A DNA stretch of 42,556 nucleotides, from positions 1-42,556 of the forward strand of contig JAEELW010000050.1 in the NCBI GenBank assembly GCA_016282915.1. The letters run 5' to 3'. A program made the position numbers and the translations under genes. Source of the DNA: Lachnospiraceae bacterium. GTDB taxonomy: Bacteria; Bacillota; Clostridia; Lachnospirales; Lachnospiraceae. A model generated the notes under the pieces. It was not told the origin of the DNA. It did no database searches and saw nothing but the letters and a program-made list of their open reading frames with translations. Numbering within the stretch: the first letter of the stretch is position 1; every line of letters begins with the position of its first letter. Below are positions 8,127-15,907 of the stretch, in pieces.

Positions 8127-8480
8127 CCAAAGAAAAGAGGAAATGCATTTCATCTCAATAATATGACCGTCTGTCAGAAAATGATCCTGCAGAGACATTC
8201 TGTGCTAAGATGAACTCAGAACAGTAAGAGATAAGACAGAGCCCTGAAGCAGGGAGCGGATCCTCTGCAGGACAGGATATGATGTGTGGTCATAAAAATT
8301 CCATACCGGCTACGGCTGTCGGATACGGCAGCCGCGGTCGTTAACAAAATACCGGATGATCTGAGTTTTGAAAGGCTGGGCGATACAGCTTTTTTTCTTT
8401 GCCAGGACCTGCACCGTGCCATCACAGAACGGAATTCACAGACTTATCTGAAAAAGATATGTTTTCCGGACGGTTTTCTC
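8127..8480. other. Intergenic region without a convincing gene
   Basis: About 350 bp between the kinase cluster and the lipase promoter. A 79-codon GTG-initiated frame at 8286-8525 has no good ribosome-binding site, no recognisable protein features and overlaps the lipase promoter. I see no terminator with a T run after 8126. Confidence 0.5.
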
Positions 8481-8509
8481 TTGACAACATGCATTGCGCA
8501 CAATATAAT
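8481..8509 (+). promoter_or_regulatory. Consensus sigma-A promoter of the lipase gene
   Basis: A perfect TTGACA (8481-8486), a 17-bp spacer and a perfect TATAAT (8504-8509). Transcription should begin near 8516, leaving a leader of about 25 nt that contains AAAGGAG before the ATG at 8541. This is the only promoter in the window with both hexamers fully canonical. Confidence 0.9.
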
Positions 8510-8540
8510 CATGCAAAAGAGGTAAAAGGAGTACAGGAAG

Positions 8541-10178
8541 ATGGCAAGAGTATTCAACCTGCTGATCGTCATATTTGAGATCATTGCTCTTTTCAAGGTA
8601 AAGAAGACAGACCTGAAAAAGAGCCTGATCTATTATACCCGGATCTCCAACCTGCTGGCTTTTTTCTCTTCTTTATTGCTGGTGATCCTGGGACCGAAAG
8701 GCTTTGTTGAAGTCTTCCGTTTTCTTTCCGTCAGCATGCTGGCCATGACGTTCTTTGTTACCGTATTTATTCTGGTGCCCATGAGCCGGAATGTAAAGGG
8801 ACTGCTTTTTTCGGGAAGCGGTTTTTTTCATCATCTGCTTGTCCCGATACTGTCCGTTTTATCGTACATGACGGTGGAAGACCGCGCCTCTCTCATCTGG
8901 ATCTGGCTGCCGGCGGCGGTAACCCTGATCTACGGGCTCACGATGCTGTATCTTAATGCGAAGGAAAAGGTGGACGGCCCCTATCCCTTCTTCCGGATCA
9001 AAGCGCAGGGAGTGAAGAAGACAGTTCTGTGGATGATCGCACTTATGATGGCGGTGAGTATCATGGCATTTGGATTGGGATATCGGAAAGCAGCACAGAC
9101 GGATATAAAATATATTTTTGTTCACGGCCTGTCGGGCTGGGGAAGCTATGACTTTGTCAATGAATTAATCCCATACTGGGGACTTACGGGCGGCAGTATC
9201 ACCCGCTATCTGAACGATCAGGGTTATGAAAGCTATGCGGCTTCGGTGGACCCCACCGGAAGTGCATGGGACCGGGCCTGTGAACTCTATGCACAGCTCA
9301 GCGGCAGCCGGGTGGATTACGGAGAGGCCCACAGCCGTGCGGCCGGGCATGAACGTTACGGAGAGGATTTCAGCGGAAGAGCGCTTATGGAGGATTTCGC
9401 TTCCTCACGCTTTGCCCTGATCGGGCATTCCTTCGGAGGGGCGACGGTACGGCTTTTTTCGGAGATCCTGCGGAACGGGGATGCGGCGGAAAGAGCCGCA
9501 ACGGAGGAAAGCGGACTGTCGCCGTTCTTTAAAGGCGGAAACGGCGATCGGCTTGTCGCTCTTGTGACGCTGGCAGCGCCCACCAACGGGACTACAGCGT
9601 ATGATCTGTACGAGGATGAGAGCTTTGATCTATCTTCGGTGAAGATCCCCGCGGAATACGAAAAAAACAGCGGTGCCGTATCCAAAGCAACAAAGGCGGT
9701 ACAGGATGGAAGGGCAGCTTACGATTATGCGGCTTTTGATATGCACATCGACAATGCCCTTGCCCTAAACGAAAGGATCAGCACCTTTGATGATGTGCTT
9801 TATCTCGCATACCCCGCGTCATCGACAATGAAAAAGGAAGACGGGAGCGTTTATCCGGATCCCTCGATCACGGAGAATATGTTCCTGAAAGGCGCTGTCT
9901 ATATGAGCAGCTATACCGGCGCGACTAAGGGCGGTTTTGCGCTGGATGCATCCTGGCAGGACAATGACGGTCTTGTCAATACGATATCCGCAGGGGCGCC
10001 GTTTAACGCCCCGCAGGTCCGCTATGAAGACGATCCGGTCTTAAAGCCCGGACGCTGGACGGTGATGCCTGTATTTAAAGGAGATCATATGTCTGTGATC
10101 GGCGGCTTCACAAAACGGACCAAAATGAAACCTTTTTATCTGGAAATGGTAAAAATGATCGCGGAGGCTGCGCAGTGA
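8541..10178 (+). CDS. Polytopic membrane protein fused to a family I.5-like lipase
   Basis: 545 residues. The first 180 hold about five or six hydrophobic helices with YYTRISNLLA (31-40) and HHLLVP (97-102), a layout like FAR-17a/AIG1-type (Pr6Pr) membrane proteins. The rest is an alpha/beta hydrolase like Staphylococcus/Bacillus true lipases: HGLSGWG (195-201, oxyanion side), VDYGEAHSRAAGHERYG (258-274, the His-rich zinc-site region of family I.5), GHSFGG with nucleophile S297, NDGLVN with probable acid D476, and DHMSVIGG with H516. It probably hydrolyses acyl esters at the outer face of the membrane. SD AAAGGAG precedes the ATG. A lone gene behind a strong promoter, it ends 54 bp before the convergent dtd. 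The membrane-domain assignment is less certain than the lipase. Confidence 0.85.
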   Translation: MARVFNLLIVIFEIIALFKVKKTDLKKSLIYYTRISNLLAFFSSLLLVILGPKGFVEVFRFLSVSMLAMTFFVTVFILVPMSRNVKGLLFSGSGFFHHLLVPILSVLSYMTVEDRASLIWIWLPAAVTLIYGLTMLYLNAKEKVDGPYPFFRIKAQGVKKTVLWMIALMMAVSIMAFGLGYRKAAQTDIKYIFVHGLSGWGSYDFVNELIPYWGLTGGSITRYLNDQGYESYAASVDPTGSAWDRACELYAQLSGSRVDYGEAHSRAAGHERYGEDFSGRALMEDFASSRFALIGHSFGGATVRLFSEILRNGDAAERAATEESGLSPFFKGGNGDRLVALVTLAAPTNGTTAYDLYEDESFDLSSVKIPAEYEKNSGAVSKATKAVQDGRAAYDYAAFDMHIDNALALNERISTFDDVLYLAYPASSTMKKEDGSVYPDPSITENMFLKGAVYMSSYTGATKGGFALDASWQDNDGLVNTISAGAPFNAPQVRYEDDPVLKPGRWTVMPVFKGDHMSVIGGFTKRTKMKPFYLEMVKMIAEAAQ

Positions 10179-10232
10179 AAAATGACGCTTTATGAGCGTC
10201 CGGACGATCGATGATCTCTCCGTGAGCTGCTG

Positions 10233-10667
10233 TTATATTTCCAGGATGATCGTGACCGGGCCGTCATTGACCGAAGCTACTTTCATATCGGCGCCGAAAC
10301 GGCCCGTTCCTACCTTAAAGCCCCTGGAGCGGCACTCCGAGACGACCAGTTCATAAAGCGGTTCCGAGATCTCCGGCCTTGCCGCATTTGTAAAGCCGGG
10401 TCTTCGGGAACTGCAGTCGGCATAGAGCGTAAACTGGCTTACGATCAGAAGTTCCGCCCCCGCATCGCCGGGGGCAATGTTCATTTTTCCGTTTTCATCT
10501 TCAAAGATCCGCAGACCGCAGATCTTATCGGCGATCTTTTTCGCCTGTTCTTCACCGTCCTCCGTATGCACGCCGAGAAGCACGAGAAAGCCCTTTCCGA
10601 TAGAGGCCACTTCCTCTCCGTCGATCGTAACGGATGCCGACAGTACTCTTGTCACAACAGCTCTCAT
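10233..10667 (-). CDS. dtd: D-aminoacyl-tRNA deacylase
   Basis: 144 residues, the usual full length for bacterial DTD. It begins MRAVVTRVLSASVTIDG and carries the two signature motifs: SQFTLYA near residue 78, whose Thr lies in the active site, and the Gly-Pro motif as GPVTI near the C-terminus. The enzyme cleaves D-amino acids, and Gly mischarged on tRNA(Ala), from tRNA in the cytosol as a proofreading step. The start is supported by AAAGGAG 12 nt upstream on the minus strand. The gene stands alone, convergent with the lipase and divergent from the CAP-domain gene; it is a housekeeping gene with no evident tie to its neighbours. Confidence 0.97.
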   Translation of the reverse strand: MRAVVTRVLSASVTIDGEEVASIGKGFLVLLGVHTEDGEEQAKKIADKICGLRIFEDENGKMNIAPGDAGAELLIVSQFTLYADCSSRRPGFTNAARPEISEPLYELVVSECRSRGFKVGTGRFGADMKVASVNDGPVTIILEI

Positions 10668-10881
10668 TCCGTTTATACTCCTTTTATGACTGAAATCTGA
10701 TTTAAGGTATAACGATTCTTCAATTCACGGATATTCCCCGATCTTCATATCAGGATATCTTTTTTTTTCTGCAAAATCAACAGGATTATGAGGAAAGAGG
10801 ATAGCGGGGAAAAAGCCGAGATCCTGTTTATTAAGGCTGTAATTGCTCCTGAGATCATAGCGAGCCGGGCTTCACAGGTCA

Positions 10882-10945
10882 TTTATCGGAAAAGAGATAC
10901 CATTCGTCGGAAAAAGGACTTATACATCAGCGCTGGGCGTATACT
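10882..10945 (+). promoter_or_regulatory. Paired 21-bp-spaced activator-like repeats and -10 box upstream of the large CAP gene
   Basis: TTTATCGGAAAA at 10882 and TTCGTCGGAAAA at 10903 are direct repeats exactly 21 bp apart. After the second octamer there are 29 bp to TATACT at 10940-10945. No TTGACA-like -35 box lies at the right distance. The same arrangement occurs at 33251-33314, 38989-39052 and, on the minus strand, 21252-21314. ACCATTCGT (10899-10907) is one mismatch from the LytTR consensus WMMGTTNRK. This leaves a 5' leader of about 130 nt. Confidence 0.65.
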
Positions 10946-11080
10946 GAAGCTGATAGATGAGAAAAACGGCTTATGCTGAGTTTTCCGGCTGCGTGCTGCC
11001 GGGATAAGCCGGCAGGCATATGGACGGTCCCGGGCGCCGGGAAACAGGAGTGCTGCCGCAGGGCAGAGAAGGAGGCATAT

Positions 11081-14000
11081 ATGAAAAACAGGAGATTCCG
11101 TGCTGTCGCAGGTATACTGCTGACAATGCTTTTGCTGCTTCAGAGCTTCATACTTCCGGTAAAGGCCGGAGATAATGATACGGAAGAAGCCGTACCGGAG
11201 CCTCAGGCAGCCGGCGATAACGGCAGCCGCAGCCGTGGTTACAGCGGCTACAATGCGAAAAGACCCTATTCGTTCCTGATCCCGCTTTCGGGAGGATATA
11301 TGCGTGTGCAGGCCGGAGACTTTGAAGGCGGCTTTGATGTCATGTATTATGACAGCACTTTTCAGCAGACCGGGCGTATGCATATTGCCGAAGAGCTCCC
11401 CGTATTCGGCGGCTTTTATGCGGCCTCCGACGGAAGATATTATGTCGTGACCGGCCGGAACAACAGCGCCGAACAGGATATCGAGGTGATCCGCATCACC
11501 GCCTACGATCAGGGCTGGAACCGTATCGCTTCGACCGGGCTTTACGGAGCCAATACGGAAACGCCTTTCCGTGCCGGCTCTCTGGATATGACGGATTCGG
11601 ACGGTTATCTTCTGGTCCGGACCTGCCACCGCATGTTCAAAACGCCGGACGACGGGCTGAACCATCAGGCAAACTTATCGATCCAGATGAATATGAATAC
11701 CATGCAGATCACTTCGGAGCGCTCGGATATCGCGAACGAGTATTGCGGCTATGTGAGTCATTCCTTTAACCAGTATATCCGCGCCGAGAACGGCTATGCC
11801 TATGCGGTGGACCACGGAGATGCCTACCCGAGAGGGATCATCCTCGGCAGATATACGGATCCGGTTTCCGGCGGCGCGTGTGTGGAGTCTTATTTTGATC
11901 ATGTGGTGATGCACGAGTTTCCGGGTGCCATCGGCGATAATTATACCGGTGCGGAGCTGGGCGCTTTTGAGATCTCGTCCTCTTCGTTCCTGATGGCGAT
12001 GTCGTCCAATATCGATATATATGATTACCGTAATTCGTCCGCAGCGAGAAATATCGTTGTGCTGAGCGTGCCGAAATCGGGAACGGGCTTCGGTACAGCT
12101 GTGGAAAAAACGATCACCTCCTATACAACGGAACGGCCTTCCCAGCCGTATCTGGTGAAGGTCTCGGGGGAGCGCTTCCTGCTCCTCTGGCAGTGCGGCG
12201 GAAATGTATACTATACAGAGCTGGATGCGGAAGGAAATCCCGGCCGGATCTACGGATATGAGGGTAAATTATCGGACTGTCAGCCGGTCGTGGCCGGGGA
12301 CAGGGTCGTATGGTATTGTGCAGAGGTGCTTTTTTCAGACACTCCGGAGAAAAGATATTTTTACACCATCAATCTGAACGATCTCTCGGACTTTACGGTA
12401 TTTGAGGATCCGGGATCCACACCGACACCGACGGAGGAGCCCGCGGAACCGACACCTACGGAAGAGCCTACGCCCACGGAGGACCCGACGCCCACGGAGG
12501 ACCCGACGCCCACGGAAGAGCCTACGCCTGCGGAGGACCCGACGCCGACAGAAGACCCCACGCCGTCGCCGGAGCCCGGGGGAGATGCCGGGAGTATGGT
12601 GGTCCGGGAGGATATCTATTATGAAGTGATGCAGAGGATCCTTGAGCTGATCAACGAGTGGCGCGTGGAAAACGGGATCGAAGGAGAATACCGTCTGAGC
12701 GAGGGACTGACTAAGATCGGGATCGACCGGGCCACAGAGATCTATCTGATGAACAGATGCCGGCCCAACGGCGAAGACGATTTTGATGCGGAAGGCATTT
12801 CCGTTTGCGGCCAGGCCTTCCGCAGCACCTCACAGGCTTATGATGAAACCACTTACCGGACCGAGTATGACAGCGATGCCCTTGCCCGCGACTGGTTTGA
12901 AGCGAGTGTGAAGAGATGTGTCGAGACCAATCTGCGGAGTTCCTGCTGCGGCGATGCCAGGGATGTGGGGATCGCCGTGGTAAATCATCCCGGCCTGGGG
13001 ATGCATTACTTCTTCTATATCGGTTATGATGAAGCGGGAGATGTGAATATAAGGGAAGATGCACTGAATAAGGAATGCCGTATCGATTTTAAGAGCGACT
13101 ATATCCGTTTTGATACGCTTGTGCCGGAAACACTGGAAAAAGGCAAGAGTGACAAAGTCCGTATCCTTGCGCACAGTACGGATGAAGAGGACTGGATACG
13201 GCTTGAAGCCCGGATCGACGGGATGAGCTATTCCTCCGACCGGGAGGATGTTCTGACGGTATCCGACACGGGCGTGCTGAAGGCGCTGAAGGCAGGCAGC
13301 GCGGTGGTCACGGTCACGGCACCGGGCTACGGTACGAGGACATTTACGGTCACGGTTCCGGGAAGTGAAGAACCGGGAGAGCCGACACCGACACCGTCGC
13401 CGTCTCCTTCTCCCACACCGCCCGGGCCGGAAGAAGAGATCGAAGTGGTAAATGCAGGCAGCGTAACGCTGGCCGTAAAGCAGCGGACCGATATCGCGCC
13501 GGATGTGCAGGCAGCGGTCACCGCCGCTTATGAAGGAAAGCTGAAATATGTCTCCGCGGATAAACGGATCGCGACCGTGACCTCAAAAGGCGTGGTAAAA
13601 GGAAAAGCTGCCGGTATGACCTTTATCAGCGTATACGGGATGCATTACGGCAGGATGACAAAGCTTGCGGAATATACGGTGGGCGTTACGAAGCCGGTGC
13701 TGAAGTTCACAAAGGATCTGACTTATGAATATGCAGCGCTGGATCCGAACGACTATATCACGGGCCTGCCTGAGGGACAGCCCTTTGAATGGTCCATACC
13801 GGCCAAGAGCAAAACGGCATGGCTTTCCGGCGACGGCAGTCAGATCCTGGCATTGAAGAACGGAAGCGTGAAGGTAAGCTGTACCATCGGCAGCGGAAAG
13901 TACGCGGCCAAATATACGGCGGCGCTGAAGGTAAAGATCCCGAAGACCCCGAAATGCGTAAAGCTGAAAGAGGGAAGTTACAAAACCGTGACCCTGAAAA

Positions 14001-14173
14001 ACGTCAGTTCCTTTACCCATGTGGAATGGAGCTGTAATGAGGAAGAAGGGATACTGATCACGGAGATACCGAAAAACAACAAAGTAAGGATCTACGGTTT
14101 TTATCCCGGGGAAACGACGCTCACGGCTACTGTGGACGGGAGGGAATATGTGATCCCCGTGGAGATACGATGA
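11081..14173 (+). CDS. Secreted protein: propeller-like domain, Pro/Thr linker, CAP domain, Big2 Ig-like domains
   Basis: 1030 residues from ATG 11081, chosen over upstream in-frame starts because AAGGAGG lies at 11069-11075 and a clean signal peptide follows (MKNRRFRAVAGILLTMLLLL, cut near VKA). Residues about 45-430 look like repeated beta-sheet blades (propeller-like, not firmly assigned). Then come a PTPTEEP/PTPTEDP linker (446-500), a CAP/SCP-like domain (about 507-656, with LINEWRVENG and RPNG), a Big2-like domain (about 686-757), a PTPSPSP linker and further Ig-like domains to the end. The CAP residues usual in GEN and GHR positions are replaced (CGQ, VKR), and Cys residues are added, including CC. 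No sortase motif or SLH domain is present, so release or non-covalent wall attachment is likely. The last 530 residues are paralogous to the 19450-21210 protein. Confidence 0.85.
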   Translation: MKNRRFRAVAGILLTMLLLLQSFILPVKAGDNDTEEAVPEPQAAGDNGSRSRGYSGYNAKRPYSFLIPLSGGYMRVQAGDFEGGFDVMYYDSTFQQTGRMHIAEELPVFGGFYAASDGRYYVVTGRNNSAEQDIEVIRITAYDQGWNRIASTGLYGANTETPFRAGSLDMTDSDGYLLVRTCHRMFKTPDDGLNHQANLSIQMNMNTMQITSERSDIANEYCGYVSHSFNQYIRAENGYAYAVDHGDAYPRGIILGRYTDPVSGGACVESYFDHVVMHEFPGAIGDNYTGAELGAFEISSSSFLMAMSSNIDIYDYRNSSAARNIVVLSVPKSGTGFGTAVEKTITSYTTERPSQPYLVKVSGERFLLLWQCGGNVYYTELDAEGNPGRIYGYEGKLSDCQPVVAGDRVVWYCAEVLFSDTPEKRYFYTINLNDLSDFTVFEDPGSTPTPTEEPAEPTPTEEPTPTEDPTPTEDPTPTEEPTPAEDPTPTEDPTPSPEPGGDAGSMVVREDIYYEVMQRILELINEWRVENGIEGEYRLSEGLTKIGIDRATEIYLMNRCRPNGEDDFDAEGISVCGQAFRSTSQAYDETTYRTEYDSDALARDWFEASVKRCVETNLRSSCCGDARDVGIAVVNHPGLGMHYFFYIGYDEAGDVNIREDALNKECRIDFKSDYIRFDTLVPETLEKGKSDKVRILAHSTDEEDWIRLEARIDGMSYSSDREDVLTVSDTGVLKALKAGSAVVTVTAPGYGTRTFTVTVPGSEEPGEPTPTPSPSPSPTPPGPEEEIEVVNAGSVTLAVKQRTDIAPDVQAAVTAAYEGKLKYVSADKRIATVTSKGVVKGKAAGMTFISVYGMHYGRMTKLAEYTVGVTKPVLKFTKDLTYEYAALDPNDYITGLPEGQPFEWSIPAKSKTAWLSGDGSQILALKNGSVKVSCTIGSGKYAAKYTAALKVKIPKTPKCVKLKEGSYKTVTLKNVSSFTHVEWSCNEEEGILITEIPKNNKVRIYGFYPGETTLTATVDGREYVIPVEIR
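12418..12580 (+). repeat. Low-complexity PT(P/E)-rich linker repeat
   Basis: Repeats of an 18-bp unit around ccgacgcccacggaggac encode PTPTEDP/PTPTEEP. They form a stiff acidic Pro/Thr linker between the propeller-like and CAP domains. A shorter PTPSPSP linker of the same kind is at 13378-13430. Such linkers are often O-glycosylated; that is not shown here. Confidence 0.85.
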
Positions 14174-14190
14174 GCCGCAGCTGAGCTGCA

Positions 14191-14230
14191 GCCGGGAGTT
14201 TTCCCGAAAGCGTTCAGGAAAGCTCCCGGT
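14191..14230. terminator. Hairpin at the convergent 3' ends of the CAP gene and the flavin reductase gene
   Basis: cgggagttttcc (14193-14204) pairs with ggaaagctcccg (14217-14228), one wobble, extending by one or two pairs, with a 12-nt loop. It sits 18 bp after the CAP gene stop and covers the last codons of the minus-strand reductase gene. There is no good T run on either side, so it may act as a stabilising or weak bidirectional terminator hairpin. Confidence 0.45.
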
Positions 14231-15299
14231 CCGCGTTACGCTTCATCTCTGCCGGGCACTTGTGCGGCATGCCGGGACCATACTGGCAGCGGGGACAGTT
14301 AAAGCATTTTACGTAAGGCCTGTCTTCGAGTACCGCTTCACAGAAAGCGGGATCCGCCAGCAGTGCCCGGGCCAGATCCACGGTGTCCGTCAGTTCGTTT
14401 TCGATCAGATAGCGGGCAAGAGAAACATCCAGGATCCCGTTTACACAGGATACCGGTACGCGGCCTTTGAAATGTTCATGGAAACGTACGCCAAGGGAAC
14501 AGAAGCGGTTGTAGGGCTCCCCGTTTTCCGTAACGGAAGGATCTTCCCATTCGATCCCGGTGGATACCTGAAGATAATCGCAGCCGGCTTTCACGTATTC
14601 TTCCGCGATGGCGCAGGCAGTGGCTACATCCGGCTCGATCCCGGCGGTCCTGACCGAGATGAGGAAGGCGTCTCCGCATTCCTTACGGATCCTGCGGATC
14701 AGTTCAGCCGCAAAGCGCGCCCGATTTTCCGTGCTGCCGCCGTATTCATCCGTTCGGTGGTTTGTTTTCAGAGAGATGAACTGGTTGATCAGATAACCGT
14801 GGCAGCCATGGAGCTGTATTCCGTCGTAGCCGGCTTTTTTTGCGCGGACCGCAGCATCCAGAAAATGCTGCTGCATCTCATGGATCTCCTCCACGCTCAT
14901 TTCCTTTGACAGAACGGAAGGATCTCTTGTGGGGACGGCGGACGGGCCGATCGAGGGTCCGCAGTCCGGATTGGCGGTGATGCCGGTATGATTCAGCTGC
15001 AGGATCACCGCAGCCTCATGCTCATGGCAGGCCTGCGTGAGCGCCTTATGGCCGTTGATCTGCGCATCTTCCCATAAGCCGAGATGGTTCTTTGCAAATC
15101 TTCCGCCGGGCGTGACTGCCGTGGCTTCCACGCAGATCAGTCCGCAGCCGTGCGCCGCACGTTCACGGTAATGAGCGATATGTTTTTCCGTTACTTTTCC
15201 GTCTTCGCCGGCAAGATCAAACTTGACGGTCGGCGCCATGGTGAGACGGTTTTTGATCACGGTTCTGTTGATCGTGATCGGATCATTTACCTGTACCAT
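14214..15299 (-). CDS. OYE-family NADH:flavin oxidoreductase with C-terminal Fe-S cysteines
   Basis: 361 residues, a single TIM-barrel domain of the old yellow enzyme family. It opens with INRTVIKNRLTMAP and contains the FMN and substrate-site stretch IQLHGCHGYLINQFISLKTN followed by RTDEYGGSTENRARF. The C-terminus has CFNCPRCQYG and, 12 residues after the third Cys, a fourth Cys (HKCP), resembling the [4Fe-4S] site of the FMN/Fe-S branch (2,4-dienoyl-CoA reductase, BaiCD-like). That branch usually continues into an FAD/NAD domain of about 300 residues, which is absent here. It probably reduces an activated C=C bond in the cytosol; the substrate is unknown. It lies 18 bp after the cupin gene and is co-transcribed with it. 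Confidence 0.9.
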   Translation of the reverse strand: MVQVNDPITINRTVIKNRLTMAPTVKFDLAGEDGKVTEKHIAHYRERAAHGCGLICVEATAVTPGGRFAKNHLGLWEDAQINGHKALTQACHEHEAAVILQLNHTGITANPDCGPSIGPSAVPTRDPSVLSKEMSVEEIHEMQQHFLDAAVRAKKAGYDGIQLHGCHGYLINQFISLKTNHRTDEYGGSTENRARFAAELIRRIRKECGDAFLISVRTAGIEPDVATACAIAEEYVKAGCDYLQVSTGIEWEDPSVTENGEPYNRFCSLGVRFHEHFKGRVPVSCVNGILDVSLARYLIENELTDTVDLARALLADPAFCEAVLEDRPYVKCFNCPRCQYGPGMPHKCPAEMKRNADRELS

Positions 15300-15317
15300 A
15301 AATTTCCCTCTGTAAAT

Positions 15318-15668
15318 TCATGCATATACGATCACGGCGACCAGTTCCACGAGCTCATCCGTTTTGTTTTCGATGCCGTGTCCGCTTCCGGCCGGACAGA
15401 TGGTCACATCGCCGGCAGATACGGTGCGGAGCTCTCCGTTATCGTTGTATTCAGCGCTTCCCTGAAGGATATAGAAGAGTTCACTGTCTTTTTCATGCAC
15501 ATGATATCCGATGCTGCAGCCGGGTTTCAGGCTGATCTTTGAAAACAGGCGTCCCTTGTCACAGAGCTCCTGAGGGCCTTCGATAAAGTTTGTGATCTCT
15601 ACGGTCCCTTTTCCGTCGCGCATATGCTCCCTGTACTCGATCTTGCATTCTTCTTTTTTTCTGATCAT
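15318..15668 (-). CDS. Small cupin-domain protein
   Basis: 116 residues forming one cupin_2 barrel. Metal-binding motif 1 is GYHVHEKDSELFYILQG (two His, one Glu); motif 2 is seen as ICPAGSGHGIEN with its His. Such small cupins are isomerases, epimerases, dioxygenases or ligand-binding proteins; the sequence does not decide between them. It is the first gene of a two-gene operon with the OYE-type reductase, so it may act on the same substrate. A strong minus-strand promoter lies at 15724-15752, and AAAGGATCC before the ATG gives a moderate ribosome-binding site. Confidence 0.88.
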   Translation of the reverse strand: MIRKKEECKIEYREHMRDGKGTVEITNFIEGPQELCDKGRLFSKISLKPGCSIGYHVHEKDSELFYILQGSAEYNDNGELRTVSAGDVTICPAGSGHGIENKTDELVELVAVIVYA

Positions 15669-15723
15669 GATACGGATCCTTTCTTTTTATGCCGAAAAGC
15701 GGCTGACGACTGCATTCGTAACA

Positions 15724-15752
15724 ATTATGTGCTATAATATTACGAGTGTCAA
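15724..15752 (-). promoter_or_regulatory. Sigma-A promoter of the cupin-reductase operon
   Basis: On the minus strand TTGACA (complement of 15747-15752), a 17-bp spacer and CATAAT (complement of 15724-15729). That is six of six and five of six matches with ideal spacing. Transcription should start near 15717, about 50 nt before the cupin ATG. Confidence 0.8.
15730..15738 (+). promoter_or_regulatory. Extended -10 element facing the zinc-ribbon SH3 gene
   Basis: TGCTATAAT on the plus strand, a perfect TATAAT with the TGn extension but no -35 match at 15710-15715. It lies inside the spacer of the minus-strand promoter, so the two could not be occupied together. The leader to ATG 15908 would be about 165 nt. 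Confidence 0.4.
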
Positions 15753-15907
15753 GGACAGACCGCAGCGTTCAATGATCCGGGTGGTTCTGCGGAGGAAGGA
15801 TTTTGCCGCGCTTGTAAATCTCACGGTTTTCGGGTAAGATAGAGCCGCGTGAACAGAATTCCCGGCTGCCCGCGTATAAATATATGGATCCTGTTTGGAG
15901 GAATAAG

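Noticed and set aside
8286-8525. 79-codon plus-strand ORF before the lipase gene
   Set aside because: It starts at GTG without a ribosome-binding site, overlaps the consensus lipase promoter and has no recognisable protein features.
10184-10200. Short inverted repeat gacgct/agcgtc after the lipase gene as a terminator
   Set aside because: Only six pairs and no T run on either strand; too weak to call.
10788-10979. 63-codon plus-strand ORF upstream of the large CAP gene
   Set aside because: It covers the repeat-type promoter at 10882-10945 and has no ribosome-binding site or recognisable features.
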